A DNA stretch of 64,000 bases from Apiospora phragmitis (GCA_038363925.1 JAQQWL010000010.1:62001-126000); one strand, 5' to 3'; shown: positions 33,663 through 46,600, counted from the first letter of the stretch. Numbers and translations are program-made. Notes: generated by a model from the sequence alone, not told the origin.

Positions 33663-35171
33663 ATGAGCGCTACACTGCAAGCCTTCGTCGCGCCCTGGAG
33701 ATACCACCTCGACCACAATGGCGACTCCAAGTTCCGGGACACCAGGAAAACACAGTTCCCCGACCACGGCGCAGATGCCGACACACTGATCACCGCTTCC
33801 CACGTACATTCCTTCCATCTCGGTACGGGCGCATCCATCTACACCCAGTCCATCTTGCCTGCCCTCCTCCAGGCCCGCCGAGAGATCATCCTGGTGAGCT
33901 GCTTCTGGGCCCAGTCCGACACGCTGGCGGCGCTGAGCGACGCCATTGCCCAGCTCGCCCAAGAGAGGGAACGCCTCATCAGTAGCCAGTCGGGTGCCGC
34001 CATCGAGCCCCTCCGGATTCGCATCTGCTTCTCTTCGCGGTCCTTGCTGCAGAAGCTGTTCCACCCAAACTCTCGCGATGGCTTCGTCTACCCGCCGCAC
34101 ACCTGGCCCTCGCAATTGGGTTTGCCTGCTGCCGAGGCGCTCCGAGCCGGCGCCATTGACCTCCAAGTGAAGACGCTGTTTTTCCTCCCCTTCAGCGTCA
34201 TGCACCCCAAGTTTGTGGTGATCGACCGCCAGCGCGCCTGGCTCCCCAGTTGCAATGTGAGCTGGGAGCCATGGCTTGAAGGCTGCGTCGAAATATCCGG
34301 CGGTGCCGTCTCGAGCTTGATGCGGTTCTACCAGAACGTTTGGGAAAACAGCCTTCCCGATTTACGGGACGACGGAAACGCCAGCCCATCATCGCCTGAA
34401 CTTGCCCCCTCGTCCTGGCTGACGGCGATCCAGAGCCCCGCCAGTCGCTTTGCGCCTCTGTCCCTGGAGTCCGTCCCAACCGTCTTGCTGCCATCATCTC
34501 ATCATCAGAACCCGTGCTTTCGGCCGTTTCCTTGGATGGACGACCCCAAGCCGCCATTGACGCCATTGAATGCCGCCGTGAGCTGCTTGCTCGAGATGGC
34601 CCAGCATTCCATCTATCTTCAGACGCCCAATTTGACTTCGGCTTCGGTGATGGATGGCATCTTGCAGGCATTGGGCCGAGGGATTCATGTCACCATCGTC
34701 ACCGGCAAAAATATGATGTTTCTAGAACAGATCGTCACGGCCGGCACTACTACCAGTCGCTGTCTCAAGTCTCTGATTCGTCGCTACCACAACCTCGACG
34801 CTTCTGCTTCGACTTTGACGCCATCTCCAGGCGATGATACGTTGACAGCAAACCCCGACATGGACTTGGAAGCGGGCAGACCCCGACTGGGCCGTCTTCA
34901 AATCGCGTACTTTCGGCCAGACAATGATAACCGAGCGGGGGGCGTTTCGGAAGAGCCTGTGCAATCTCATCTGAAGTTGACCATTGTCGACGAGGAGTAC
35001 ACGGTGCTGGGGTCGGGCAACATGGACCGCGCCAGCTGGTTCACGAGTCAAGAGCTCGGCATCCTTTTCCGCTCTGTCCAGTTTGCGAACGTTGTCGGCA
35101 GCAACGTCCATGACGTGCTGAAGACGCGGACAGCCACGCTCTACGAATCTGGCCGTGCTCGCGATGATTGA
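33663..35171 (+). CDS. Phospholipase D-like protein with two HKD motifs
   Basis: Single-exon, 502 residues. The ATG at 33663 (context CCAAATGAG) is preferred over an upstream in-frame ATG at 33546, which lies before the TATA box. Two HxK(x)4D motifs are complete: HPKFVVID (about residue 181) and HLKLTIVD (about residue 439), the latter followed by GSGNMDRASW. The first lacks the usual GSxN downstream and has PSCNVSWEPW instead. PLD-superfamily enzymes hydrolyse or transfer phosphodiesters using the paired His. The lack of PX/PH or C2 domains and the ~500-residue length set it apart from the large eukaryotic PLDs; it resembles the compact cardiolipin-synthase-like/PLD-nuclease group common in fungi. 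No signal peptide or TM helix. The frame is intact. Confidence 0.85.
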   Translation: MSATLQAFVAPWRYHLDHNGDSKFRDTRKTQFPDHGADADTLITASHVHSFHLGTGASIYTQSILPALLQARREIILVSCFWAQSDTLAALSDAIAQLAQERERLISSQSGAAIEPLRIRICFSSRSLLQKLFHPNSRDGFVYPPHTWPSQLGLPAAEALRAGAIDLQVKTLFFLPFSVMHPKFVVIDRQRAWLPSCNVSWEPWLEGCVEISGGAVSSLMRFYQNVWENSLPDLRDDGNASPSSPELAPSSWLTAIQSPASRFAPLSLESVPTVLLPSSHHQNPCFRPFPWMDDPKPPLTPLNAAVSCLLEMAQHSIYLQTPNLTSASVMDGILQALGRGIHVTIVTGKNMMFLEQIVTAGTTTSRCLKSLIRRYHNLDASASTLTPSPGDDTLTANPDMDLEAGRPRLGRLQIAYFRPDNDNRAGGVSEEPVQSHLKLTIVDEEYTVLGSGNMDRASWFTSQELGILFRSVQFANVVGSNVHDVLKTRTATLYESGRARDD

Positions 35172-36355
35172 ACTCCCGCGCACAGCAAGCAGCTCAATTT
35201 AGTCTCTTCTTTCTTGGCTTGCCAGAGAGAGCCAATGAAAGAGGCGCGATGGCTCCAGGGCAGTTCGCTGAGGCGACCCAATGATCACGATCGTTCCTTC
35301 CGCGCCAAGAATGCCGATAAATGCGCAGCGATTGCATAGCCAAGTGAGTGGTCAGACAAGCTCTCTCGCCGAGCTTTTATCATGTTGTCAGCGATTCTAG
35401 CAATCGACGCCCGATAACCTGGGGTTCTTTTGCATTCAGATTTCATGGCAACTTGAGCATTACCACTAAATTGAGCTATATAAGTAAGAAGCGACCTTTT
35501 CTGCCACACCACACCCAAGGCATACTTCCCCAAACAGCGGCTGCGCTCAAAAAGCCTCGTCGGCTGCCGTGCGCTACCACCGACCGGGTAGCTGATAAGG
35601 ACTGCGCCGACTAGCGCTGTGAACAACCCCCCCCCCATTGGTCACCCCACAGATTCCCGGTGAGCTAAAAGTCAAGAAGCCACCATCAACAACTCTATGT
35701 AGGTAGATTTTCCACTTTCGCGAACTGCACCCTCTCGGCTTTACAAGATGCCATCCAGATGTCCATGCGGGGCTGGAGGCATTCCCAGTTGCTGCTGAAC
35801 GTTATTCGCCCAGGCTCGCTCAGCTGCCCCGACTCGGCATGCCACTAGGAAACTCGCAAGTGCTTATCCATGCATGTCTCATGAGTTGAGCCCAAGTGTT
35901 CAGTTCGATCGTCCGAGCCCCGCGCAGTCGAGCGAGCCAGGGTCCCCGGCCCCCATATTAGTTAGAATCAGCTTGGCGATGCACCACTCAGGATTGTCAT
36001 ATGCAAGTCTGCCAATTGGAAGGACTTCTGGCCTGGGAGCTGCTATCTGACCTCCTCGCCTTGCACAGCATGGATTAGACAGACCTACACGACGCTGCCA
36101 TTTGCTTTCTTAAAAACTCGGCCGTGTCCTCAGCAGCGGGAGCATGTTCTCTTGCACTACCCATTTTTCCTCGTTCTCGTTCTTGGCGGCTTCTCGTCTC
36201 GCTGAGCTCCATTTTGTCCGATTTTCATAAGACGTTTCCAGGCGCATACGTCTTAAGTGCGCAAAGCTGTTTCGTCGAGGTCCCGCGAATAAACTTCCCA
36301 CCACCGCCAGCCAGCCTGATCTAGAATTGGGATTGGCCGCGCGCCTCTTTTCGCC
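35172..36355. other. Intergenic, promoter side of the permease
   Basis: No gene recognised. A C-run of nine lies at 35628-35636. The region 36100-36340 is pyrimidine-rich before the permease ATG. Confidence 0.5.
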
Positions 36356-38422
36356 ATGAGTTCATCCGGCACTGACTACGCTAAGAAGTCGCCGTCGCCT
36401 CAACAGTATGCGACGGACCGCGGCAATGGTTCAGATGCAGAAAAGAACGAGTTCGGCACGCCGCCGGCTCGGATCCCGTCGGCATCTGTGGGTGCAGCAT
36501 TAGACCAGACGCACCGCAAACTGAAATCCCGCCACATCCAGCTGATCGGTATCGGCGGCACCATTGGCACCGCGCTCTACGTCCAGATCGGCAGGGGCCT
36601 GCTCCAGGGCGGGCCGGCGAGTCTGTTTCTGGCTTTCACGTTTTGGTGTTCCGTCATCCTCGCCGTCACTCTGTGCATGGCGGAGATGGTCACGTACCTG
36701 CCCATCTCGTCGCCGTTTATCCGCTTCGCTGGCCGCTGGGTCGATGAAGCTTTCGGCTTCGCGGCTGGATGGAGTATGCATTGCCGTCCCCGCTGCTTTT
36801 CCATATCCAATGTGCTGACTGCTGCCAACTGGCCACAGACTTCTTCGTATTTGAAGCCGCCCTGGTGCCCTTCGAGATTACTGCGTGCAACGTCATCATA
36901 CATTTCTGGAGCGAGGCGGTCCCGACGGCGGCCATCATCACGATTGTCATCATGCTGTACGCGCTGATCAACGTGCTCGCCGTCAAGTGGTACGGCGAGA
37001 GCGAGTTCTGGGCCGCGCTCGGCAAGGTCTTGCTTATCATCGGCCTCATCGTCTTCACCTTCATCGTGATGCTTGGAGGCAACCCCCAGGCACGATCGTT
37101 TTGGGTTCCGTTATGTACGTACAGAGTTGTCGCTTGACTTTACCCCTTTGTCTTCTTTCCGTGGTGTGACTGTTATGTTAGGATCTCAGTGACTATCCTT
37201 GAGCCTTATGGGCGTTGCTCAATTAAGATGCATCGTCTCCTCGTATTCAAGTCAGATATCAATATGCTAATCACTTCTGCACAGTGGAACAACCCAGGCT
37301 CGTTCAACACGTTCTACCAGACGGGCGACCTCGGCCGCTTCATGGGATTCCTGCAGTGCCTGATCCAGGCCTCCTTCACAATCGCGGGGCCCGACTACGT
37401 CTCCATGGCGGCGGGCGAGGCCGAGAACCCGCGCTTCGTGATGCCGCGCGCCTACAACGCCGTCTTCTACCGGCTGACGACCTTCTTCATGCTCGGCTCC
37501 CTGTGCGTCGGCATCCTGGTCCCCTACGACGACGCCACCATGGCCGACGCCTTCGAGAAGGATAAGCCCGGCGCCGCCGCCTCGCCGTACGTCATCGCCA
37601 TGAGCCGCCTGGGCATCCCCGTGCTGCCCACATCGTCAACGCCATGGTGCTCACGGCCGCCTTCTCGGCGGGCAACAGCTATGTGTACTGCGCGTCGCGT
37701 TCGCTGTTCGGCCTCGCGCTTGAGGGGGAAAGCGCCGCGGTTCCTGACCGTCTGCCTGCGCAACGGTGTGCCCATCTACAGCGTCGGCGTCGTCCTGCTG
37801 ATCTCGCTGCTGTCGTTCCTGCAGGTGTCCGAGGGGTCCGCGACGGTGCTCAGCTGGTTCGTGTCCTTGGTGACGGCGTCCCAGCTCATCAACTTTAGCG
37901 TCATGTGCGTCACCTATATTTGTTTTCATCGCGCTCTCCGCGCCCAGGCTATCGACCGGAGCTCGCTGCCGTACCGCGGGTTTGGGCAGCCGTACGCGGC
38001 GTACTACGCGCTCGTGGCTACGTTCGTCATGGCGTGGATGGGCGGGTACACGGTGTTTTTGCCGGGGAAGTGGGATGTGCCTAGCTTCTTGTTCTCGTGA
38101 GTTGTTCTGTCCTTTTCTTGCCACTTCTTCTCATGTATAGCATTCACGGATATGCTAACGTTTGCTTGCTCAAGGTACATGATGCTGTTCATCTGTCCGG
38201 TCCTCTACATCGGGTGGAAGCTGATCCACAAGACCAAGTTCGTGAACCCGCACGAGGCGGATCTCTTGCAAGACCTCGCGGGCATCGAAGAATACACGAA
38301 GAACTTCGTGGTGGTCCCTGCAAAGTGAGTAACACCATGCTTCTTCAATTAGCAACGTGACAATGAACTGACCTCTTTCCAGGAGTCGCTTCGAGAGAAC
38401 ACTAGATGTGCTGTTTGGTTAG
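36356..38422 (+). CDS. Amino-acid permease (APC superfamily), three frame breaks
   Basis: Exons 36356-36773, 36839-37114, 37285-38096, 38175-38324 and 38383-38422 (introns 65, 170, 78, 58 bp) give about 564 residues after correction. The N-terminal cytosolic region ends in LKSRHIQLIGIGGTIGTALYVQIG, the APC/AAT signature start of TM1. Further landmarks are AGEAENPR, GNSYVYCASRSLFGLALEGKAP and a long C-terminal tail. The AEMVTYLPISSPFIRFAGRWVDEA block is closest, from memory, to the Agp2-like branch of fungal permeases. The frame breaks at 37083-37087 (one C extra), 37627-37629 (one C short) and 37724-37728 (one G extra). All are homopolymers, with conserved sequence resuming at once on each side, so the gene may be intact in the organism. 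Substrate not determinable. Confidence 0.85.
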
Positions 38423-38768
38423 CAGGCGTGTGGGTGGGTGTCAATGTTCTGCAGTCGTCACAGATAGGAAATATGCAAGGTTCATAATACTCCAGTCTCT
38501 GTACTCCGGTCTCAATTTTAGCCAGGGTACGTATCGTTACATCAAGCAATTGTTTGTCTCGTCAAAATTAAGCCTCACGCCTTGTCCATTCCGTTCCAAA
38601 ATCCTACTCCATCCATTGGGTATCAATGAAAACCGTGGTGTCGCTTCCAACACTTCAAATCAATCAGACATTGTTGTACAGTTGTGATACTACCGTGAGC
38701 ATCAACTCATATGGCACTCCTGCGCTCCATCATAAGGTGCGAACTCAATCACTAGTCTGCCACAGGAG
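38423..38768. other. Convergent intergenic region
   Basis: 3'-3' spacer between the permease and the DUF2293 gene. Nothing recognised. Confidence 0.6.
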
Positions 38769-39701
38769 TCAGTCGTCGGCCCATTCCGAGTCGCTGTCCT
38801 CGCTGTCGTCATCGGACTCGAGCCACTCGAACTCGTCACTCTCATCATCCATCTCGTCCGAGTCGGAAGAATGCTGTCGCAGTGATTTGCCGATCTGGAC
38901 TTTCGCTGAATTGCTTCCGTCCTGCCTCGCTAGTCGTACTTGTAGCTTCTTCACTTGCATTGGTGACTTGTTCTTGACGAGGCTGGATCTCCGTCGGCTG
39001 GAGCGTGTTTCCTTGGTCTTAGGGCCCTGCTTAGCGGTGCCCTTGATCTCCGCCTTGACCTCGCCCTTGACCTCGCCCTCTGCCTTTGCCTTCTTTCTCC
39101 TGTCTCTACTCTTGCCTGGCTTGTGAGGACGGCGACCCTCTGCCTTGCCACCCCAACTGTCGGCAATCTCGTTGACCTTGGAGAGGGTTTCGTCACGGGC
39201 CTTGCCCTTGTTATGCGTCTTGGCACGCAGCATGTTATCGTACTCCGTGTGCACGTGCCGGATGTGGGCGCGAACAGCCAGCTTAGCCTTCGTCTTGATG
39301 TCCAACTTGCCGGTGCGCCCGACGCGGCCGCTGCCCTTCAGCATGGCGCGCCTAACGACCAGCGGGACGTCGGCGGCGGGCGTCTGCGGGAACTGGCTCA
39401 GGATGGCGTCGCGGAACTGCTTCTCGAGCGCCGCGTCCCGCCTCTGCACGGTGCTGGCCCGGTCGGCGCGCGAGGCCCGCTCATCCTGCAGGACGCGGGC
39501 GTGCACGGCGGCGGGGACGCGGATGCCGACGCTCTTCCGCTGGTGGTTGACGACGGCGTACACGGTCTGCTTGGCGGCCTGGGTCTGGCGGCGGCAGTTG
39601 CCGGTGATGTAGACGTCGCCCTTGGGGACGAAGATGTAGCCTTTGGGGAGGGGCGACGAGACCTTGACGACGGGCTCAACGTTGGGGTTGTAGGAGGGCA
39701 T
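38769..39701 (-). CDS. DUF2293 conserved fungal protein
   Basis: Intact single exon, 310 residues. The N-terminal half carries GYIFVPKGDVYITGNCRR. The DUF2293 domain lies at about residues 95-170 (ILSQFPQTPAADVPLVVRRA, GSGRVGRTG, LAVRAHIRHVHTEYD). The C-terminal third is strongly basic (Lys/Arg/Glu repeats, likely nuclear or nucleolar targeting), then switches to an acidic tail of Asp/Ser/Glu. The domain is widespread in Ascomycota, often next to nucleic-acid-binding-like basic regions, but has no proven function. The clean frame contrasts with the flanking permease and PKS-NRPS genes. Confidence 0.85.
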   Translation of the reverse strand: MPSYNPNVEPVVKVSSPLPKGYIFVPKGDVYITGNCRRQTQAAKQTVYAVVNHQRKSVGIRVPAAVHARVLQDERASRADRASTVQRRDAALEKQFRDAILSQFPQTPAADVPLVVRRAMLKGSGRVGRTGKLDIKTKAKLAVRAHIRHVHTEYDNMLRAKTHNKGKARDETLSKVNEIADSWGGKAEGRRPHKPGKSRDRRKKAKAEGEVKGEVKAEIKGTAKQGPKTKETRSSRRRSSLVKNKSPMQVKKLQVRLARQDGSNSAKVQIGKSLRQHSSDSDEMDDESDEFEWLESDDDSEDSDSEWADD

Positions 39702-40615
39702 GTTGGTGTCAGAGAATGTGGTGTGATGTATGCCAGCCTTTCATATAATCAGTTCCAAAGTATTGTTGCGGGATGCTGCTTGTTCCGGTGTAGTGGAGAA
39801 CTGGCTCTGCCCTACAGCGACAGATGGCTTTCCGAGATGTTGATGCAATCTATTTTTGGCCACAGTAACCAATCAAAGAACGAGGGTAGCTGTGATAGTC
39901 TTCTCACTAGGCTTTATTATAAAAGGAAAGGTCCAATCCGACAAAGGCATTTGTTGTGGTGTATCAATCGTAGACGTTGTCTGCACCTAGAGAAACACGA
40001 AAGACATTGTTGGACAGGCTGGTGGAAGGTGGTGGCACAAATAAAGCTGCAGTTGGATGTCGAATGACTGAAAACAAGAGAATGGAACAGAAGCTTGGAA
40101 GAAAGAGAATTATTCGTGTCCCCAGCTGAGGGACTGTATTACAACAACCTTCAAGTCATGTTGCGAGTGTTGTTCTTGTTTCTTGGATGAGGTCAGATTC
40201 AAGTTGCTGAAGGTGTCCCTTTGCTCAAGCTGCAGTGAATACTTAAGCAAACCCCTTAAGGCAGCAACAGTGGGGTTTCAGCCACAAAGGCTAGCAGCCA
40301 CTGCACTGTCGGCGCGCTCACCCACTAAGTTCCGGGCCCCTTTCAGTGGACATTGCTGGATGCTCTTCTCTTCAGCGATCCATCATCACATTCATCCACA
40401 TGCATCAATGGACAGCTGAAAGTATTGCTTCGTGAGAATTAAACATATATTCTAATGAGATCTAGTATCCCTTTTCCATAACCCCTTTCTCTATGTGAAT
40501 ACCTAAGCCGATCCCAGTGCATGCCATTTTTCGTTTCTTGTTTCTTTTCTTCTTCGTTTCGTCATTCCCCAAACACCAGTAACTCCAGATTGAAATGCAT
40601 GTGACAAATGAAACC
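39702..40615. other. Intergenic, upstream of DUF2293 and 3' of PKS-NRPS
   Basis: Promoter of the DUF2293 gene and 3' flank of the megasynthase. No gene recognised. Confidence 0.55.
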
Positions 40616-43600
40616 TTACATCCCCAAACTGCTCATGACCTTTTGTATGTAGTGTGCATCAACCGGCTCACACAACCCCTCCCGTGTCGTTTCCTCCTCA
40701 AAATCACCGCCCAACAGCTTCCTCGTCTCGCTGTCGTCCAGCGAGAATATCCTGTGTCCCATGTCCACATACTCCGCCGCCACCGCGGCGTACAGAGCCC
40801 CCTGCTTCTCGATACGCTTGTGCCACTCCTTGGCCGGCACCTTGTTGGCCTCCTTGTTCATCCCGTGCAGCGCGTTGATGAGCCCTCCGACCGGCAGCGG
40901 GCTGCGGTTCCTGATGTGGAAGACGCCGCTGCCGCTGGTCTGCTTGCTCACAATCTGGTGGATGGTGCGGGCGATGTACGTCGGCGGCACCACGTCCATG
41001 TCCAGCCCGTCGTCGCCACCCAAATCAGGGACTGAGCCCGTCTTGACGATGTCCCGCATCAGCCCTGCGAAGAAGTTGGACTCCTCGGTCGCGTCGGCGT
41101 CGGCGGCCGACAGGGCCGAGGCTCGGTAGATCAGCGTCCGCAGCCCGCGGTTGGCGGCGCTCGTCATCATCATCTCGGCCGCCCAGCGCGTCTTGAAGTA
41201 GGCCAGGTCCGAGCCGACGGGGTAGAAGAAGTCGGGCGCCCGCTCCGTCTTGACGGTGGTGCTTTTCTTGCCGTCGAGGCGGTGCGTGGTGCGCCAGTCC
41301 TGCAGGTGGGACACGCTCCAGGTGCTGAGGTAGTGGATGGTCGTGTCAGACCCAGCAGCGGCGGCAAGTCGGATGATCTCCTTCGTGGCTCGCAGGTTGA
41401 CTTGCTCTAGCTCCTTGTGCGACTTGAGGAGCGAGACGCGGCTGCCGAAGTGGAAGATGGACTTCACGGAGTCTCGGAGACGCGTGGACTCTTCGGTGGA
41501 AAGTCCCAGCTCGGGCATCGCAAGGGCGCCCGGGAGGAGCTGTACCCGTTCTGCGAGAGCCTTGCTGTCGCCCAGACCATGCTGCTCGATGTCGGCGATG
41601 AGTGCCTCCTTGGTCAAGGGCACCTCGGTACCCATGGCCATGACGACGGCGCTCGGGTCCTGGTTGAGGATCTCGATCAGCATGTAGAGCCCGACGATGC
41701 TGTCGGCTCCCGTCAAGAGGATCTTGGTGCCGTGGTTGGCTCGCTTCGTAGGGTAGAACTCGGGGGTGTCGGGCAGCTTGGCCTCGATCTGCCAGTCGAT
41801 TGGGGAAGCGCCGGCGTTGTCCCACTGGAGCGGCTCGAAGCCTCGCTCCTTGATCACGATGGCGGCCACCCCGGCAGGCGTAGGAGTCAGGAAGAAGTCC
41901 TTGGGCTGGATGCGCAGGCCTGAGGTGCTTCGGACCTTGGCGAGCACCCGCAGCGCCAGCACGCTATGGCCGCCGAGCTCGAAGAAACTCTGCGACGGCT
42001 CGATGGGCATCTTAGGGTTGAGCTTGAGGACGTCGCGGAAGACCTGCGTGACGGAGGCCAGGATCTGCAGGCGTTCGTCCTGGGGGTCCTCGGCCGGCAG
42101 GTCGGTGCACTGCGCGGCCATGAGGGGGAACACGGGGTCGAGCTTCATCTTGCGTAACTCGATGCGGTCGTGCTTGCCGCTGGTCAGCGACGGCAGCTGC
42201 GTCGCCAGGTGGTACGCGTTGGGCAGCATGTAGGGGTTGAGGTGCTCCGCGGCCTCGACGTGCAACTGCTTGACCAGGTCCTGCTTGGCCTTGTTGTCGA
42301 CGATGTCGTGGCTGGTGACGACGAAGGCCACCAGCTGGCGGTCGTCCATGGAGTCCGATGCTGCTGCGGCGTTGTCGGGCGTGAACTCCGGGCTCAGGGC
42401 GCGGGCACGACGACGACGTCGACGACGGAGGACCCGAGGCGCTTGGCGGCGGCGTAGAACTCGTTTTCGACCTCGGCGAGGTCCATGCGGAAACCTCGGA
42501 GCTTGACTTGGGTGTCGCCGGCGATGCGGCCGTGGCACTCCATTTGCCCGTGGCGCAGGAATCGCCCACGGTCGCCGGTCCGGTACATAGTCGTCCAGCC
42601 CTGGGCGATGTACTCGGGGCCCGCGAAGACATCTTGGACAAAGCCGCGAGCGGTCTCGGCCGGCCTCCCCATGTAGCCTCTGCTAACCTGGGGCCCGCCC
42701 TGGCAGATCTCGCCAATCACACCCGCGGGAACAGGCTGCAGCAGCGCGTCCACGATGTAGTGGGAGCAGTTGGCTAGGCCGCGGCCGATGGGCAGGTTGG
42801 TGGCGTCTTCGGCGGGGTATGCAGGGTTGTGGCAGGAGGTCTGCACCGTCACCTCGCTAGGGCCCCATTGGTTGCTGACGATCAGGCCCTGGATGCCCAG
42901 GTCGTAGATGGCCCGGACCACGCGGGGAGGGAGGAACTCGCCGGCGAAGATGGCGTCCCGGTAGGTCGAGCACTGCTTCAGGTCGTCCTGGCCGACGCTG
43001 AGCACCGTCGCGAACTGCGTCGGGGGAAGTACGTCACAGTGACCCGGCCCTCGCGCATGAACTTGGCCAGGGATTGCGGCTCCTTGCGGACGTTGCGCTT
43101 GGCGATGAGCATCGTCGCGCCCGAGGTCAGGAACCCCAGAGCTGTGCGACCGAAAGATCGAATGCCATGGAGCTATGAAAGAGGATGCGGTCTTCAGGGG
43201 TGAAGCGATGGTGTTCGTTATGCGAAGTCAACATTGCACGTGTGTTGGACTCGCTCAGGACAATGCCCTTGGGCTTGCCAGTGCTTCCCTGTATTATGGT
43301 GTCAGTAAATCCTCAACCCAGCAGGCCATTCATCACTTACCGAGGTGTAGATGACGTAAAAGGGGTTGTCGGTGGCGGTCTCTCGATGCAGCCACACACC
43401 GTGCGATGGCTTGTTCTTCTCCGACACCTCCACAATCTTACAATCTGCCGACAGGCCCTTCGCCTGCTCAGCCAACTCGGGCTGGACCAGGATCAGTCGC
43501 AGTCCCGCTTCCGCCGTCATGTGCCTCAGTCTCTCCCTGGCGAAGTCCGGGTCGAGCGGTACGTAGCCCCGACCCGCGAACGCCGCCCCCAACATGGCCA

Positions 43601-46600
43601 CCACCATGTCGATGCTGGGCGGGAACATGACGCCCACCAGTCCGCCCGGCCTTCCCCTGCCCGCTCCACCTCAATGGCGACCCGCTCCCGCGCGTGCCGT
43701 CAGGTCGCTGTAGTTGATCGTCTCCCTGTCGCTAGTCTCAATGGCTGTGGCTTGCGGCTGGGAGTGGGTGATAGCCAAAATCTTGCTTACAATTGATTGT
43801 CCGGCCCAGGGGTCCGGGGTGACCGCGGTGCCCCAGCACTGGGCCTCCTGGAAGGCCAGCTCCTTGGGCCCGCACATGGGCACCTCGTCGATCGGCTGGC
43901 GGTGGTCCCGGGCGGCGCTGGCCAGGAACTGCACGAAGTTCTCGAGGAAGCGCTCCATGGCTCCGTGCTCGTAGAGACTGGCGTCGAATTGCAGTTGCAG
44001 CTCGAGGCCGCGTTCCGGGTCTTCGGTGGCCTCGAGGGCCAGTTCGCACGGGGTCGGGATGTCCTGGACGGTGAAGTCGGAGATGGTGAAGTCGGCGCTC
44101 GAGTAGGCGGGCGGCTTGCCGTACATCTGGTAGTTGACGGCGATCTGGCCGAGCGGGAAGTGCTGGCTGTTGCGCTGGAGGTTCATGGCGCTGACGATGC
44201 TGTCGAAGGGCGCCGTGTTGTGCTCGAGGGCGCTGACGACTGCCTTGGAGGAGTCGGCCAGCACCGTCTCGAAGGCGTCCCGGGCCGCCACTTTAAGTCG
44301 GAGCGGGATCATGTTAACGAAGAAGCCCATCATGTCGGTGACCTCGGGGTGCGGGCGGTTGCCGTCGATCATCAGGAAGGTCAGGTCCTCCTCCTCGGTG
44401 TAGCGGAACAGGAAGGACCGGAAGGCGGCGATGAGGAAGTGGAATGGGGTAGAGCCGGCCAGCGCCGAGACCCGCTTGAGGCGCTTCAGGATCTTGGGCT
44501 CGACGGAGGCGTGCACGGCCGGGCGCTCGGCGGACCGGCCCTCGGTACGTTGCGACTGGGCGAAGGGCAGCAGGGTCGAGGCCTCAGGCGCGCCGGCCAG
44601 GCTTGTCCTGCCACCAGGCGACGTCCTTGAGGACCTCGGGTTCCTGGAGGCAGGCGTTGTGCCAGACAGTGAAGTCGGCGTAGGAGAAGCGCGGCGCGGG
44701 GACCGAGACCAGGTCCTGGCCCTTCTTGAAAGCGTCGTACAGGGACATGTACTGGTCAATAAACGTCTTGGTGCTGCCGTTATCAAAGGCGATATGGTGG
44801 GCACTCAGAGCCAGGCGGTAGTCCTCATCGGCAAGCTTGTAAAGACAGAAGTTCATCGACTCGCCCTCCTCGATGTCGATCTCGATCTGGCGCATGCGCT
44901 CGATAGACGCGTCCAGGGCGGTGGCCGGGTCGGTTTCGTGGGAGAGGTCCTCGAAGGCGATGCGCGTCTTGGAGGCCGCAATGACGGCCTGCTCGGTGCA
45001 CTCGTCGCCCTCGCAGTACTGGGTGCGCAGGATGGTGTTGCGCGCGACGAACTCGTCCATGGCGGCCTGCAGAAGACTCAGGTCGGGCTTGCCGGTAAGG
45101 CGGCAGGAGACCCGGAAGTTCAGGGCGCTCTTGTCCTCGAGCATGTTGTGCAGGAACCACATTCGGGTCTGGTAGCTGGACAAGGGCACGGGGTTCTGAT
45201 TGCCGCTGGGCACGATGGCGTACTCGGGCGCGCGGCTCTTCTTAGCGACCTTGGCGGGCCGCTCAGCCTTGGCTGCGGCGCTGCTGTCCGAATCCTTCGC
45301 GGTCGTGTCGGCCGCAGCCTCCGTTCTGAGCTTCTCGTTGACCTTGGTGGTCAAGGCTCGGATGGATTTGGCGCCCAGGATGTCGAAGAGCGGGACGTCG
45401 ACCGAGGCGGAGGTCGAGAACCACTTCCGGAACTCGACGGCGACGATGGAGTCCAGACCGTAGGCAGTCAAGGGCTGCGACGGCTGGATGGATTCCGCCG
45501 GCGTTCCCAAGACAGCGGCGACCTTCTCGATAAAGGCCGTCGTGAGAACGTTGATTCTCTCCTCGACATCGCCAGCGGCTGCGAGCAGTGCAGACAGCGA
45601 CTTGGTCCCCTTGACTTGGCTAGCGTCAGATGCCAGATCCAGGTTGGCGTACAGGTTGCGGAACAGCGGCTTGGAGGCCCAGTACACGTCCTTGCGCAGG
45701 GTGTTAATGCCCGTGATGACCTGGTGCTCGTCAACGCCGCTCCTTTCTACGGTGCTGGTGCGGCGCTTGGAGACGGAGACGGCCTCCTCGATCTGGTACA
45801 GAAGCTCGTCTTCGCTAATGAAGTCGTAGCCCATGCGGCGCAGGATGGTGCCGAGGCCGCCATCTTCTGCGACCGCACCGACATCGCCGACGGCGCCGAC
45901 GTTCATGGTGGTGCCGGCGAGACCCCGGTTGCGTCGGTGGCGCATGAGGGCGTCCAGGTACGCATTGGCGGCCGCGTAGTTGGCCTGTCCCGCGGCGCCG
46001 ACGACGGAGGACGAAGACGAGAAGCAGGTGAAGAAGTCCAGGTCGAGCTTCTCGGTCGCCGCGTGTAGGTTGGCCGTACCCATGGTCTTGGGGTGCACGC
46101 ACTGGCTCCAGTCCTGGGCCGTCATCTGGCCAAACGGCTTGTCGCGGAGGACCATGGCGGCTTGGAAGACACCACCCAGGTTGTGGCTGAGGGCCGCGAT
46201 GCATTCGTCGACGTGGGCTCGGTTGGAAACGTCGCCCTTGAAGACTTGCGTCTTGACGCCGCGCTCGCGGAGCCACTGGATCGTCTCCTTGGCGTCCGTC
46301 GACTTGTCCCCAGATCGCGACAGGAAGGCGATCTCCCTGGCGCCCTTGCGGAACATCCACTCGGACAGCGAGCGCCCAATGCCTCCCAGACCACCCACGG
46401 ACAGGTACGACTTGTGGGCGTGGAAGAGCGGGACGTCGCGGAAAAGCACGGGCGCCACAGGGACCAGTTCATCGTCGACGGGAATCAGAACGATCTTGCC
46501 GAAGAACTTACCGATCTGCAGGGTCCGGAAGGCCTTCTGGGCCTGGCCGTAGCTCATGGTCAGGATGGGGCCCGGCGGCTTGATCTTGCCGTCGCGGATG

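Noticed and set aside
39123..40067. 314-codon plus-strand frame
   Set aside because: Antisense to DUF2293 for most of its length, then runs into non-coding sequence.
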